From Haloarcula litorea (GTDB lineage Archaea; Halobacteriota; Halobacteria; Halobacteriales; Haloarculaceae): a stretch of DNA of 64,000 nt. Both the position numbers and the translations under genes were made by a program. The notes beneath the pieces are model-generated. The model worked only from the letters and a program-made list of their open reading frames with translations, was not told where the DNA came from and searched no databases. How positions within the stretch are numbered: position 1 is the stretch's first letter; each line of letters opens with the position of its first letter. Below are positions 17,920 to 27,207 of this stretch, piece after piece. The stretch is taken from the NCBI RefSeq assembly GCF_029338195.1, contig NZ_CP119779.1, positions 2,604,001 to 2,668,000 of the forward strand, given 5' to 3'.

Positions 17920-19002
17920 TCAGTACCGCAGCAACAGCGCGTCCGCGAGCGCCGCGACGCCCTCCTCCCGACGGACCCGGCGCTGGGTCTCGGCACCGCT
18001 CTCGGCGTCCAGTAGGCTCCGGAGCCGGTCGACGCCGAGGCGGTCGCACTCCCGGGCGACGGCCTCCGACAGCGACAGCGTCGTCTCGCCGTCCCGGCCC
18101 AGGAGGCTCGCCGCCTGTCCGTCGCGGATCGCGCGCCACTTGTTCTCGTCCAGCAGCTCCCGGCGGAGCGTCGGGCGCGACTCGCCGTCGTCGTACCGCT
18201 CGCTCAGGTCCTCGACGAGCGCGTGGACGTACTCGACGAACGCCAGGACCCGCTCGGGGTCGGCCTGTCCGTCGGGCGCGCGCACCTCGACGGTGCCGTG
18301 GCCGGAGTGGGGGCGCACGTCGAACCACAGCTCGCCCCTGTCGTCGATGCTCCCGTTCTCGACCATCCGGCGTTCGAACCGCTCGAAGGACGCGTAGTCC
18401 TCGAACGCGGTCGGGATCCCGGTGTTGGGCAGCGCCTCGAAGATCTTCGCCCGCGCGGACTGGAGCCCGGTGTCGAACCCGTTCCAGTACGGCGAGTTCG
18501 CCGAGACGGCCAGCAGCAGGGGGACGTGCCAGCGCACGCGGTTGGCGATCCAGACGGCCTTGTCCGGATCGTCGACCCCGACGTGGACGTGCAGGCCCGC
18601 CGTCGTGTTCCGGTGTTGCGGGTACTGGATGCGGTCCAGCTGCGAGCGGTAGCGGGGCTTCTCGGCGTGTTCGAGCTCCCGCCACTTCGCCAGCGGGTGC
18701 AGGCCCGCCCCCGCGATCCCGTAGCCGTGTGCCGTCGCGTGGTCGGCCAGCGCCTCCCGGACCGCCCGCAGGTGGTCGCCGGCCGCGCTCGGGTCGTCGA
18801 TGCGCGGCGTCTGCGTCTCGATGACGCACTTGAACAGTTCGTGGTCCAGCCGCCCGTCCAGCAGTTCGGGCGGGTCGGTCTCGTAGACCAGTTCGTCCGT
18901 CCCCGACGTGGGACGGCCGTGCCCGTCGACGACGTAGAACTCCTCCTCGATCCCGAGGGTACCCATCCGGTCGAAGTGTTCGGGAGACCCCGTCTCGTCC
19001 AT
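17920..19002 (-). CDS. gshA: glutamate-cysteine ligase (GCS2 family)
   Basis: A 360-residue carboxylate-amine ligase making gamma-glutamylcysteine, the main low-molecular-weight thiol of haloarchaea. It opens with [13 protein letters not shown], the GCS2 ATP/Glu-binding start. [10 protein letters not shown], a [13 protein letters not shown]-like loop, the [20 protein letters not shown] metal-binding strand and [19 protein letters not shown] follow. The ATG at 19000-19002 puts this start at the proper distance; a longer upstream frame overlaps flpA and is discarded. The gene follows the flpA/NOP5 pair on the same strand but is separated by 56 bp, so co-transcription is possible. Confidence 0.93.
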   Translation of the reverse strand: MDETGSPEHFDRMGTLGIEEEFYVVDGHGRPTSGTDELVYETDPPELLDGRLDHELFKCVIETQTPRIDDPSAAGDHLRAVREALADHATAHGYGIAGAGLHPLAKWRELEHAEKPRYRSQLDRIQYPQHRNTTAGLHVHVGVDDPDKAVWIANRVRWHVPLLLAVSANSPYWNGFDTGLQSARAKIFEALPNTGIPTAFEDYASFERFERRMVENGSIDDRGELWFDVRPHSGHGTVEVRAPDGQADPERVLAFVEYVHALVEDLSERYDDGESRPTLRRELLDENKWRAIRDGQAASLLGRDGETTLSLSEAVARECDRLGVDRLRSLLDAESGAETQRRVRREEGVAALADALLLRY

Positions 19003-19058
19003 CGCCCGGTACGTCGGAACCGACGCGCTAAAGCCTTCCGTCACCGGGCGCGGGCCGC

Positions 19059-19691
19059 TCACTCCCGCCGCGGTCGCGCGACGACGCCGAGGTGCGCGTC
19101 GTGGTACGGGTCGAGCCGCTCGGTCGCGAGCACCTCGTACTCGTCCTCGACGGCCGCCAGCACGTCCGCGAAGACGGCGTCGGCGTCGGCGGTCACGTCC
19201 TCGCTGCGTGCCTTGATCGCCGCCAGCAGGCGACCGTCCGGCCGGAGGAACCGCTCGTTCAGCGCCGCGACGCGGCCCTGTCCGCGGGTGGCCACGTCCT
19301 GGACGACGACGTCGACGGGCTCGACGACGTGGGCGTAGGTCGCCGGCTCGCGCGCGTCCTTCAGCAGCGGGAAGAGGTTCCCCCGGTGATCGGCCACGTC
19401 CAGTAAGTCCCGGGTGGGCCGGGGCGCGAACTCGACGGCGTAGGTCGGGCCGGCGAAGTCCGCGACGTGACTGGCCGTCGTCCCGGCGGCCGCCCCGAGG
19501 TACAGCACGGTCTCGCCGCCCTCCAGCCCCGTGTCCAGCCCGAGTTCCAGCATCGCGCCGAGCTTCGACCGGTGGGGGTCCCAGCGCCGCCACTCGCCGT
19601 CGGTCCGCTCGCCGTACTCCGGGTGCCCGCGGGTCGCCAGGCCGGTCTCGCCGTCGAAGTCGCGGCGCTCGACGCCGTCGGGGAGGCTCAC
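19059..19691 (-). CDS. flpA: fibrillarin-like 2'-O-methyltransferase
   Basis: The 210-residue catalytic subunit of the archaeal C/D-box RNP that methylates rRNA and tRNA riboses. After a short N-terminus it has the [10 protein letters not shown] segment with the catalytic Lys, SAM motif [16 protein letters not shown], an acidic [19 protein letters not shown] with the catalytic Asp, and AIKARSED with the second Lys. Its start overlaps the end of the NOP5 gene by 4 bp. That is the common archaeal nop5-flpA operon and implies stoichiometric expression of the two partners. Confidence 0.96.
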   Translation of the reverse strand: MSLPDGVERRDFDGETGLATRGHPEYGERTDGEWRRWDPHRSKLGAMLELGLDTGLEGGETVLYLGAAAGTTASHVADFAGPTYAVEFAPRPTRDLLDVADHRGNLFPLLKDAREPATYAHVVEPVDVVVQDVATRGQGRVAALNERFLRPDGRLLAAIKARSEDVTADADAVFADVLAAVEDEYEVLATERLDPYHDAHLGVVARPRRE

Positions 19692-20542
19692 TGTCCGTCA
19701 CCCCCCTGCGAGCGCGTCCGGATGCGCTCGATGCGCTCGTCGAGTTCCCGCTCTAGGTCGGGCCGCCGGTCGCCGCTGTAGTGGTCGATGCGGGACGCGA
19801 TGGCCAGTTTGCCCGCCAGCGCCCGCGCCGCAGAGCCCCGCTCCTCGGGGCGGGTCCCGCTGACGTACTCGTGGGTGTAGATCACGCCGTGCTTGGGGGA
19901 GGGTGCGTTCCCCTGGAGGTGCGCAAACAGCGCGTCCTCAGCGCCGAGGACCTGCACGGTTCCGCTGGGCTGTTTCGCGAGCGACTCCAGGCTCCCGGCC
20001 AGCGAGAGCAGGCGGGCCGCGAGCACCGGGCCGGCCAGCGCCGAGAGGTTCGGCGCGACGGCGGGGGCGGTGCGCTCGATGGTCGCCCGCAGCGCCGCGG
20101 CCTCCTCGGCCAGGTCGAGGGTCCGCTCGGCCAGCGACCGCAGGGCGCGGTCGCTCTCGTCGTCTTCGGGGCCCCGGGCCGCCACCTCGCGGGCGTAGTC
20201 GACGCCGGCCCCGTCGTCGCCGTAGCGGCTCCCGCCCCACTCGGCGACCCGCTCGGCCAGCTCGTTGGCCGTCCGCTCGCAGTCGGCCATCGCCCGCACC
20301 GCGTGGACGAGCTGCTGGTCGTCGGCCCGCTCGCGCTCCCGGACCGCCTCGCGCGTGGCCCGCGTCGTCGCCGCGTGGAGCCGCTCGTAGTAGTCGTCGG
20401 CGTCGTCGGCGAAGCCCGCCTCGACGGCGAGGGCGGGCCAGTCGGCGGTGTGGTCGGCCGACCCCTCCGTGACGGCGGCCGCGGCCCCGGCCTCGTCCTC
20501 GGGGTCGAGGCCCGCGAACCAGGCGGCTGTCTCGTCGGTCAT
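19688..20542 (-). CDS. NOP5/NOP56-family C/D-box RNP scaffold
   Basis: 284 residues, shorter than typical archaeal Nop5 (about 370), but with the core parts. There is an acidic N-terminal domain, a long charged coiled-coil segment around 130-165, and the Nop domain. The Nop domain has [44 protein letters not shown] and the [13 protein letters not shown] helix. It bridges fibrillarin and L7Ae on guide RNAs. The lysine-rich tail of other archaea is absent; the protein ends in an acidic/Arg mixture, as usual for halophiles. The ATG at 20540-20542 is the first gene start of the operon. Confidence 0.94.
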   Translation of the reverse strand: MTDETAAWFAGLDPEDEAGAAAAVTEGSADHTADWPALAVEAGFADDADDYYERLHAATTRATREAVRERERADDQQLVHAVRAMADCERTANELAERVAEWGGSRYGDDGAGVDYAREVAARGPEDDESDRALRSLAERTLDLAEEAAALRATIERTAPAVAPNLSALAGPVLAARLLSLAGSLESLAKQPSGTVQVLGAEDALFAHLQGNAPSPKHGVIYTHEYVSGTRPEERGSAARALAGKLAIASRIDHYSGDRRPDLERELDERIERIRTRSQGGDGQ

Positions 20543-20611
20543 ATCAGTGGTCCAGCGGCCGACGAGGTATAGCTATCCCGGAAGCGCGACGAGCCGACGG
20601 AACTCACCGGG

Positions 20612-21136
20612 TCACTCCCCCGTCGCTCGCCAGTACAGCACTGCGTGGATGCCCACCCCGGCGGCGAGCAGCCCCCAGTTGGCCCAGGGATTGTTGTACC
20701 AGACGACGTCGAAGCCGAGGCTCTGTCTGTAGACGGGCCAGAACGGCTCGACGGCTTGTGCGATGTCGGGTGCCGAGAGCATGTCGGCGAAGACGTGTGC
20801 GAGGCCGGCGACCCAGACGACCACGCTGCCGACCCGCGCCGACCGGGCGGCGACCGGTGGCGAGAGCCAGCGGTCGTCCAGCCCGCGGGCCAGCGCCCGC
20901 CCGAGGAGGGGGCCGACGAGGACGGCGGCGACGGTCACGGCGAGGACCGTGTGGAAGACGCCGTGGTGCTGGACCGTCGGGAACACGCGCCGCAGGTACA
21001 GGTCCACGTCCGGGAGCATCCCGAACGGAGCGGCGGCCGCGACGACGGCGACCGTCGTCCGCGGGTCGTCGATGTAGCGCCAGGTGGGCGCGAGCCAGAG
21101 CAACGCCATCCCGATGTGCCCGGCGACGTCGACCAT
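20612..21136 (-). CDS. membrane-bound metal-dependent hydrolase-like protein (YdjM/DUF457 type)
   Basis: A 174-residue protein with four or five membrane helices and conserved polar residues at their edges: AGHIGMALLW near the N-terminus, MLPDVDLYLRRVF, HHGVFHTVLAV and LAHVFADMLSAPDI. The pattern of His and Asp at membrane boundaries fits the YdjM/DUF457 family, annotated as metal-dependent hydrolases. No activity has been firmly assigned to most members. It is single and not clearly linked to its neighbours. Confidence 0.8.
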   Translation of the reverse strand: MVDVAGHIGMALLWLAPTWRYIDDPRTTVAVVAAAAPFGMLPDVDLYLRRVFPTVQHHGVFHTVLAVTVAAVLVGPLLGRALARGLDDRWLSPPVAARSARVGSVVVWVAGLAHVFADMLSAPDIAQAVEPFWPVYRQSLGFDVVWYNNPWANWGLLAAGVGIHAVLYWRATGE

Positions 21137-21228
21137 ACGGTCGCCGACGGCCCCGCGGGATTAGAGCGCTACGGCTCGCGGTCGCCGGGCGGCACGCGGC
21201 CGGCAGTGTGCTGTCACGTGTCCATACT

Positions 21229-21237
21229 GCTTTATCT
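21229..21237 (+). promoter_or_regulatory. TATA box of the hsp20 gene
   Basis: GCTTTATCT is centred near 21233. A start site about 26 bp downstream falls within 5 nt of the ATG at 21264, so the transcript should be leaderless. No ribosome-binding site precedes the ATG, which agrees. Confidence 0.55.
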
Positions 21238-21263
21238 CCTCTCTCGGCGTATCTCTGTCTGTG

Positions 21264-21686
21264 ATGAGAGAACGACAGTACCCCTTCGACGCGATGGAAC
21301 AGTTCTTCGACCAGATGCGCCGCGAGATGTTCACCGGTCGACGAGGCACGGGCATCCGAGCGAGCGACGAACACGGCGAGGCCGACTGGGACGCCGGCGT
21401 CTCCATCGAGGGGACCGACGACGGCTTCGTGGTGCTCGCGGACCTCCCGGGGTTCGAGCGGGAGGAGCTCTCCCTGACGCTCCGCGGCGACGAACTTCGC
21501 CTCTCGGGCGAACACGCGGTGGAGAACGGCAGCGGCTACCGTCGCCGGACGGTCTCCGAACGCATCACCCTCCCGATGGACGTCGACCCCGAGGACGCCG
21601 ACGCCACCTACCGCAACGGCGTCCTCGAGGTCCGCTTCGTCGTCGACGAGGCGTCCACCGACGGCGACAGCATCGACATCGAGTGA
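21264..21686 (+). CDS. Hsp20/alpha-crystallin small heat-shock protein
   Basis: 140 residues. An N-terminal arm of about 45 residues with aromatic residues (YPFDAMEQFFDQMRREMF) is followed by the alpha-crystallin domain (GVSIEGTDDGFVVLADLPGF...RRRTVSERITLPMDVDPEDADATYRNGVLEV). The conserved A-x-x-x-n-G-v-L motif appears as ATYRNGVLEV near the end. It acts as an ATP-independent holdase. The family's C-terminal IxI motif is not obvious, which may limit oligomer size. A GTG directly before the ATG is an alternative start; the ATG is preferred given the TATA spacing. Confidence 0.93.
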   Translation: MRERQYPFDAMEQFFDQMRREMFTGRRGTGIRASDEHGEADWDAGVSIEGTDDGFVVLADLPGFEREELSLTLRGDELRLSGEHAVENGSGYRRRTVSERITLPMDVDPEDADATYRNGVLEVRFVVDEASTDGDSIDIE

Positions 21687-21792
21687 GCCGCCGGTGGGGC
21701 GGATGGGTCGTTTTCTACGACGGAAACTCCCGACAACGGGGAGAGTGTGAACTTCCCGCACGTATTTCACACCGCCCGCTATACGGGGTCGT

Positions 21793-23769
21793 ATGGCCGA
21801 GAGACCGAGCTGGCGGGACGCCGAGGCCGACTACACCGACGAGGTGATCGGCGACGACACGCTGGGGGAGCTGTTCGCCGCGAGCGCCGAGCGGAACGCG
21901 GACTCGACGGCGCAACTGTACAAGGGTGGTGTCTACGACCGGTCGCTGACCGACGGCGTCGTCCCCGAAGCGCCGGCGGGCGGCTACGGGTCTATCAGCT
22001 ACGCGCGGATGCACGACGCGGTGAAACACCTCGCGGCGGGGTTCCGGGACCTCGGCGTCGAGCCGGACGACCGGGTGGGGATCTTCGCCGACACGCGGAT
22101 GGAGTGGGCGCTCTCGGACTTCGCGCTGCTGTCGGCGGGCGCGGTCGTGACGACGGTCTACACGGAGTCCTCGCCCGACCAGCTCCGGTATCTGCTCGAC
22201 GACCCCGACGCCGCGGCCGTCGTCGTCGAGGACGAGGCCCTGCTCGACCGGGTCCTCGAGGTCGAAGACGACCTCGACCTCTCCTTTGTCGTCGTGATGG
22301 ACGACCACGGCGTCGACCGCGAGGACGTGTACACGCTCGCGGAGGTCCACGACCGCGGTGCCGACGGCTTCGACGAGGACGCCTACCGCTCGTGGCTCGA
22401 CGACCGCGACCCGGGGGACCTCGCGAGCCTGATCTACACCTCCGGGACCACCGGCCGACCGAAGGGCGTCCGGCTGACACACCGGAACTTCCGGGCCAAC
22501 GTCAATCAGGTGCGCAAGCGCCTCGCACCGCGGCCCGACAAACACCCCGACCTCCCGACGGTCACGCCCGAGACCACCTCGATCGCCTTCCTCCCGCTGG
22601 CACACGTCTTCGAGCGCCTGTCGGGGCACTTCTTCATGTTCGGGTCGGGCGCGACCGTCGGCTACGTGGAGAACCCGGACACGCTGGCCGACGACATCGA
22701 GCAGATCAGGCCGAACACGGGCGCGAGCGTCCCGCGGGTCTACGAGCGCATCTTCGGTCGGATGCGCGAGCAGGCCAGCGAGTCCCCCGTCAAGAAGCGC
22801 ATCTTCGACTGGGCGCTGGACGTCGCCCGCGACTACGCCCGCGCGGACGACCCCGGGGCGGTGCTTGCACTCAAGCACTCGCTCGCCGACCGGCTGGTCT
22901 ACAGCACCGTCAAGGAGAACCTCGGCGGGAACATCGAGTTTATGGTCAGCGGCGGCGGCAGCCTCTCGAAGCGGCTCTGTGAGACGTTCCTCGGGATGGG
23001 CCTGACCATCGTCGAGGGGTACGGGCTGACGGAGACGGCCCCGGTCGTCTCGGTCAATCCGCCCGAGGACGTGCGGCCCGGGACGCTCGGCGTTCCGGTC
23101 CACGAGATGGACGTCCGCATCGACGAGAGCGTGGTCGACCCCTCGGAGTTCGAGGACGTCACGGGGACGCTCGGGGAACTGCTCGTCGCCGGCCCGAACG
23201 TCACCGCGGGGTACTGGCAACAGCCGGGCGCGACGGAACGGGCCTTCACGGAGAGCGACGGCCGCCGGTGGTTCCGCACCGGCGACGTCATCGAGCGGAC
23301 CGACGACGACTTCCTCGTCTACCACGACCGGTTGAAGGAACTGCTGGTCCTCTCGACCGGGAAGAACGTCGCGCCCCAGCCCATCGAGGACCGGTTCTCG
23401 ACGAGCGACCGCGTCGAGCAGGTGATGGTCGTCGGCGACGACCAGAAGTTCGTCGGCGCGCTCGTCGTCCCGAACTTCGAGGAACTGGAGCGGTGGGCCG
23501 ACGCCGAGGGGATCGACCTCCCGGACGGCGACGCCGCGAAGTGCGACGACGAGCGCGTCCGGGCGTGGGTCCAGGCGGCCGTCGACGAGACCAACGCCGA
23601 ACTGGAGAAGATCGAGCGCATCAAGGAGTTCGCGCTGGTGCCCGCCGAGTGGACCGCCGAGAACGACCTGCTCACGCCATCGATGAAGAAGAAGCGGCGC
23701 AACATCCGCAGCGAGTACGAGGCGAAGCTCCGCGAGATCTACGGCGAGGACTACAACGCCGGCGAGTGA
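21793..23769 (+). CDS. long-chain fatty-acid-CoA ligase
   Basis: A 658-residue ANL-superfamily AMP-binding enzyme activating fatty acids to acyl-CoA. The P-loop-like motif IYTSGTTGRPKGV lies near residues 214-226, LPLAHVFERLSGHFF near 268-282, the adenylate-binding VEGYGLTETAPV near 410-421, and FRTGDVIERTDDDFLVYHDRLKELL spans the hinge. The C-terminal Lys lies in KKKRRNIRSEY. The length and the LPLAHVFER segment match the eukaryote-like long-chain (FAA/FadD15) group. It supplies substrate to the beta-oxidation genes elsewhere in this window. Confidence 0.95.
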   Translation: MAERPSWRDAEADYTDEVIGDDTLGELFAASAERNADSTAQLYKGGVYDRSLTDGVVPEAPAGGYGSISYARMHDAVKHLAAGFRDLGVEPDDRVGIFADTRMEWALSDFALLSAGAVVTTVYTESSPDQLRYLLDDPDAAAVVVEDEALLDRVLEVEDDLDLSFVVVMDDHGVDREDVYTLAEVHDRGADGFDEDAYRSWLDDRDPGDLASLIYTSGTTGRPKGVRLTHRNFRANVNQVRKRLAPRPDKHPDLPTVTPETTSIAFLPLAHVFERLSGHFFMFGSGATVGYVENPDTLADDIEQIRPNTGASVPRVYERIFGRMREQASESPVKKRIFDWALDVARDYARADDPGAVLALKHSLADRLVYSTVKENLGGNIEFMVSGGGSLSKRLCETFLGMGLTIVEGYGLTETAPVVSVNPPEDVRPGTLGVPVHEMDVRIDESVVDPSEFEDVTGTLGELLVAGPNVTAGYWQQPGATERAFTESDGRRWFRTGDVIERTDDDFLVYHDRLKELLVLSTGKNVAPQPIEDRFSTSDRVEQVMVVGDDQKFVGALVVPNFEELERWADAEGIDLPDGDAAKCDDERVRAWVQAAVDETNAELEKIERIKEFALVPAEWTAENDLLTPSMKKKRRNIRSEYEAKLREIYGEDYNAGE

Positions 23770-23839
23770 GCGCCGCTCCGGTCGGACGCGGCAGCGGCGG
23801 TTCTGCCCCGATCTGGACAACCCAGTGACATACCTAACG

Positions 23840-23881
23840 ACGTCTGCATCCCATTTTTGTAGTCGCTCCGTCTACAGACGT
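23840..23881. promoter_or_regulatory. inverted repeat upstream of sensor kinase
   Basis: Perfect 7-bp arms ACGTCTG (23840-23846) and CAGACGT (23875-23881) enclose 28 bp with a T5 run. They end 3 bp before the ATG of the following kinase gene. The element could be an operator, or the T-run may serve as the terminator of the ligase gene. Confidence 0.3.
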
Positions 23882-23884
23882 GTA

Positions 23885-25750
23885 ATGGCCACCCGTCCCC
23901 TCCGTGTTCTCTACGTATCGGTGACGGCGGACGGGTGCGTGCCCGCGTCGCTGGCCGGACTCGACGACGTCGAGGCGACGGCGGTCGAGGCCGGAGCGCT
24001 CGCGGACGCGATCGATCCGTCGACGGTCGACTGCGTCGTCGCGCCGGCGTCGCTGCCGGACTGCGACGGCGTGACCCTCTACGAGCGCTTCGTCGCCGGG
24101 ACTGGAGTCCCGTACGTCCTCCTGGCCGACGACGGCGACGAGCGGCTCGCGGCGGACGCGCTCAACGCCGGCGTCGACGGCTACGTCGCCGCCGAGGCGA
24201 CCGACGACCGGCTGGCCGAGGTCGTCCGCGACCGGGCGGGCGCTTCGGAGGAGAGCCGCGTCGACGCGATCGACTGGGCGCTCCTCTCGTCGTTCCCGGA
24301 CCCGGCGGTCGTCGCGTCGGTCGACGGCGGCGACCCGACGATCCGCCGCGCGAACGAGGCCTTCGAGACCCTGTTCGGCTACGACGCCGCGTCGGTGGTC
24401 GGGACCGGCGTCTCCGACCTGCTGGTGCCGTCGGACGACCACTCGACCGCGACGGCGATGGCCGAGGCGGTCGCCCGCGGCGAGACCGTCGGCCGCGAGG
24501 TCGAGCGCGAGACGGCCGACGGCGACCGCCGGACGTTCCTGTTCCGCGGGCTCCCGGTCCGTGGCGGGGGTGAGGCGACGCTTGCGGTCGGGTTCTACCT
24601 CGACATCACCGACCGAACGGCCCACCACGACCAGATGACCGCGCTCCACGAGACCGCCCGGCGGCTGATGCAGTCGTCCTCGACGGACGAGGTCCTCTCG
24701 ACGGGGCTGGCGGCCGCCCGTGACGTCCTCGACCACGAGATCAACGCGATCCACCGCTACGACGCCGATGCGGGGGGACTGGTGCCGGTCGCCACGACCG
24801 ACAGAACGGAGGCCGTCCTGGGCGACCCGCCGACGTTCCCCGCGGGCGACAGCATCGCGTGGCGCGCCTACGAACGGGGGGAGCCGATCCTCCGGGACGA
24901 CGTCCGGGACGACCCGGACGTCCTCAACCCGTCGACGCCGATCCGGTCGGAGATGGTCCTCCCGCTGGCCGACTACGGCGTCCTCGTCGCGGCCTCGACC
25001 GCCCGGAACGGGTTCGACGAGGGGGACCTCTCGCTCGGGCGCGTGCTGGCCACCACCGTCGAGTCCGCGCTGGCGCAGGTCGAGCGCGAAGAGACGCTGC
25101 GGGCTCGGGAACAGTCGCTGGCGAGACAGAACGAACGGCTCGACGAGTTCGCCTCCATCGTCTCCCACGACCTGCGGACGCCGCTCGATCTGGCGAACGT
25201 CCACCTGGAGCTCGTCCGGGAGGGACAGGGCGACACCGAAGAACACATCGAGCGCGTCGAGGCCGCACACGCCCGGATGACGGACATCATCGACGACGTG
25301 TTGACCTGGGCTCGGGACGGCGACGAGATTACCGACACCGAACGGGTGCCGCTGGCGACCCTGATCGAGAACTCCTGGGACACCGTCGCCGACGGGGACG
25401 CGACGCTGGATGTGACGACGACACGGACCGTCGACTGCGACCCCGACCGCCTGCGACGGGTCTTCGAGAACCTCTTCCGGAACGCGGTCGCCCACGGGGG
25501 TGAGGCCCCGACGATCCGGGTCGGCGACACCACCGACGAACCGGGCGTCTACGTCGCCGACGACGGCCCCGGGATCCCGCAGGCCCGTCGCGACGACGTG
25601 TTCGACTCCGGCGTCTCGACGGCCGAGGACGGGACCGGGCTGGGGCTGGCGATCGTCGAACAGATCGTCGAGGCCCACGGCTGGGAGATCCGGGCGGGCG
25701 AGAGCGAACAGGGCGGTGCCCGCTTCGAGATCGTCGGCCTCGCGGGGTGA
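23885..25750 (+). CDS. hybrid-type sensor histidine kinase: degenerate receiver, PAS, GAF, HisKA, HATPase
   Basis: A 621-residue soluble kinase. Residues 1-120 have a receiver-like fold (RPLRVLYVSVTADGC ... VPYVLLADDGDERLAADALNAGVDGYV). The acidic pocket and phosphoacceptor Asp are not conserved, so it is probably a non-phosphorylated sensing or docking module. Then come a PAS domain (about 140-255), a GAF domain (about 265-410), HisKA with His428 in VSHDLRTPL, and HATPase motifs FENLFRNAVAHGG, VADDGPGIPQ and GTGLGLAIVEQ. No membrane segment is seen. The ATG at 23885 is the first sensible start after the inverted repeat. Confidence 0.92.
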   Translation: MATRPLRVLYVSVTADGCVPASLAGLDDVEATAVEAGALADAIDPSTVDCVVAPASLPDCDGVTLYERFVAGTGVPYVLLADDGDERLAADALNAGVDGYVAAEATDDRLAEVVRDRAGASEESRVDAIDWALLSSFPDPAVVASVDGGDPTIRRANEAFETLFGYDAASVVGTGVSDLLVPSDDHSTATAMAEAVARGETVGREVERETADGDRRTFLFRGLPVRGGGEATLAVGFYLDITDRTAHHDQMTALHETARRLMQSSSTDEVLSTGLAAARDVLDHEINAIHRYDADAGGLVPVATTDRTEAVLGDPPTFPAGDSIAWRAYERGEPILRDDVRDDPDVLNPSTPIRSEMVLPLADYGVLVAASTARNGFDEGDLSLGRVLATTVESALAQVEREETLRAREQSLARQNERLDEFASIVSHDLRTPLDLANVHLELVREGQGDTEEHIERVEAAHARMTDIIDDVLTWARDGDEITDTERVPLATLIENSWDTVADGDATLDVTTTRTVDCDPDRLRRVFENLFRNAVAHGGEAPTIRVGDTTDEPGVYVADDGPGIPQARRDDVFDSGVSTAEDGTGLGLAIVEQIVEAHGWEIRAGESEQGGARFEIVGLAG

Positions 25751-25789
25751 ACGGCGAACTGTTATCAGGCCGACGCCGCAAGGGCGGGT

Positions 25790-26614
25790 ATGGCAACAGC
25801 TTCGCCCGAGCGTCCCCTCCTCCAGTCGGCCATCGCGATCGTCGCCGGGATCGGACTCGGTGCCGGTGGCCTCCTGCTGGGGTTCCTGCTGACCGCCGTC
25901 GTCGGTGCCGTCCTCGTCTACGGCCTGGGTCTCACGGTGTCGCCCGCGCTCAGTATCGTCCTCGGACTGGTGTTCGTCCAGGGGATCGGCTGTGGCGGTG
26001 TCGCCTTCGCCTACAGGGGGGCTCGGCCCCGCATCGCGCCCCCCGTCCGGTCGCGGCTCGGCCTCTCGGGGGACGGCCCGACGTTCGACATCCCCGCATC
26101 GATGCCGAGCCTCCGTGACCTGCTCGTCGTCGCCGGCGGCTACGGGACGGCGCTCGTGGGTGCCATCGTCGGGTCCGCAGTCCTCTCCAGCCTCCAGGTC
26201 GACACGGGGACCAACCGGGCCGCCGAGATCGGGATGCAGAACCCCGAGGTGTTGCTCGTGCTCATCCCCGCGTCGTTCCTGCTCATCGGCCCCGGCGAGG
26301 AGCTGCTGTTCCGGGGCGTCGTGCAGGGCCGCATCCGCGAGGTGTTCGACCCGATCCCCGGCGTCGTCCTCCCGAGCGTCGTCTTCGCCGGCCTCCACTG
26401 GGTCGCGCTCTCCGGCGGGTCCCCCCTGGGGAACCTCGCGGCCCTCGGCGTCCTCCTCGTGCCCGCACACGTCTTCGGGGCGGCCTACGAGTACACCGGC
26501 AACATCGTCGTCCCGTCGCTCATCCACGGGGCATACAACGCGACGCTGTTCACGCTGCTGTACGTCGTGGTCAGGTTCGGCGACCAGCTCCCGCAGAGCG
26601 CGCTGCTGGCCTGA
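25790..26614 (+). CDS. CPBP-family intramembrane metalloprotease
   Basis: A 274-residue protein with about eight membrane helices. The Abi/CPBP signature is complete: EELLFRGVVQGRIREVF (motif 1, EExxxR) near residue 170, SVVFAGLHW (motif 2, FxxxH) near 202, and HGAYNATLF (motif 3, HxxxN) near 247. Members are Rce1-like glutamic/metalloproteases acting inside the membrane. Substrates in haloarchaea are unknown. It follows the sensor kinase by 39 bp on the same strand, so it may be co-transcribed. Confidence 0.9.
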   Translation: MATASPERPLLQSAIAIVAGIGLGAGGLLLGFLLTAVVGAVLVYGLGLTVSPALSIVLGLVFVQGIGCGGVAFAYRGARPRIAPPVRSRLGLSGDGPTFDIPASMPSLRDLLVVAGGYGTALVGAIVGSAVLSSLQVDTGTNRAAEIGMQNPEVLLVLIPASFLLIGPGEELLFRGVVQGRIREVFDPIPGVVLPSVVFAGLHWVALSGGSPLGNLAALGVLLVPAHVFGAAYEYTGNIVVPSLIHGAYNATLFTLLYVVVRFGDQLPQSALLA

Positions 26615-26718
26615 GCGATCACGCGCTCGCTGCGCACAGCCCGGGACCGACAGACCCGCCGGTGTCTCGCCTGGCGGCGTCACGACGGCGACGAGTCGAG
26701 ATCCGGGCGGCGGCGGGC

Positions 26719-27108
26719 TCAGTCTGTCTGGAGGAACGTGACGTTGGCGCGGCCGACGGCGTCGAAGTCCCGGAGGCGGTAGGCCAGCTCGCGGATCCGA
26801 GCGGCTCGCCCGCGACAGAACACCCCCTCCAGACACCACTCGCCTTGGTGGGAGTGGCTCGTCGTCTCGATGACGTCCTGGAACTCGTGTTGGATCTCGT
26901 GGAGGTCCCCGATCACGAGGGTGTGTTCGTAGTCGAAGACGATCGTCGCGACGACTTCGCCTTCGAGTTCTTCGATCGTCTGATGGCGCTCGACGTACTC
27001 CTGCATCGCCTCCCTGACCGCCCGTGATCGGGACTCCATCCCCTCGGCCTCCCAGGTCTCGTCGAACGTGTCGAGTAGCTCCCGTGGGATGTTGAGACTC
27101 GTGCGCAT
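26719..27108 (-). CDS. nikR: nickel-responsive regulator NikR
   Basis: A 129-residue ribbon-helix-helix repressor with a C-terminal ACT-like nickel-binding domain. The RHH segment is MRTSLNIPRELLDTFDE plus MESRSRAVREAMQEYV. The high-affinity Ni site is recognisable as His74, His85, His87 and Cys92, matching the HIS-HIS-HIS-CYS set of E. coli NikR (76/87/89/95) with nearly the same spacing. Nickel binding strengthens DNA binding and represses transport genes. It is divergent from a nickel/cobalt transporter, with a candidate operator between them. Confidence 0.94.
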   Translation of the reverse strand: MRTSLNIPRELLDTFDETWEAEGMESRSRAVREAMQEYVERHQTIEELEGEVVATIVFDYEHTLVIGDLHEIQHEFQDVIETTSHSHQGEWCLEGVFCRGRAARIRELAYRLRDFDAVGRANVTFLQTD

Positions 27109-27141
27109 ACCGGGTGTTGAACTGACGGGCGTTTAACGGCC

Positions 27142-27172
27142 GTTATTACGCGACCCCCGACTCGGTCATAAC
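27142..27172. promoter_or_regulatory. candidate NikR operator
   Basis: The inverted repeat GTTATTA (27142-27148), 17 bp, TCATAAC (27166-27172) matches at 6 of 7 positions. It resembles the known E. coli NikR operator GTATGA-N16-TCATAC in half-site sequence and spacing. It lies between divergent nikR and the transporter, about 36 bp before the transporter start. A separate perfect 12-bp palindrome TAACGGCCGTTA (27134-27145) overlaps its left half. Confidence 0.55.
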
Positions 27173-27207
27173 AACCCCTAAGCCCGCGTCGCTACTGCCC
27201 TCTCGGT

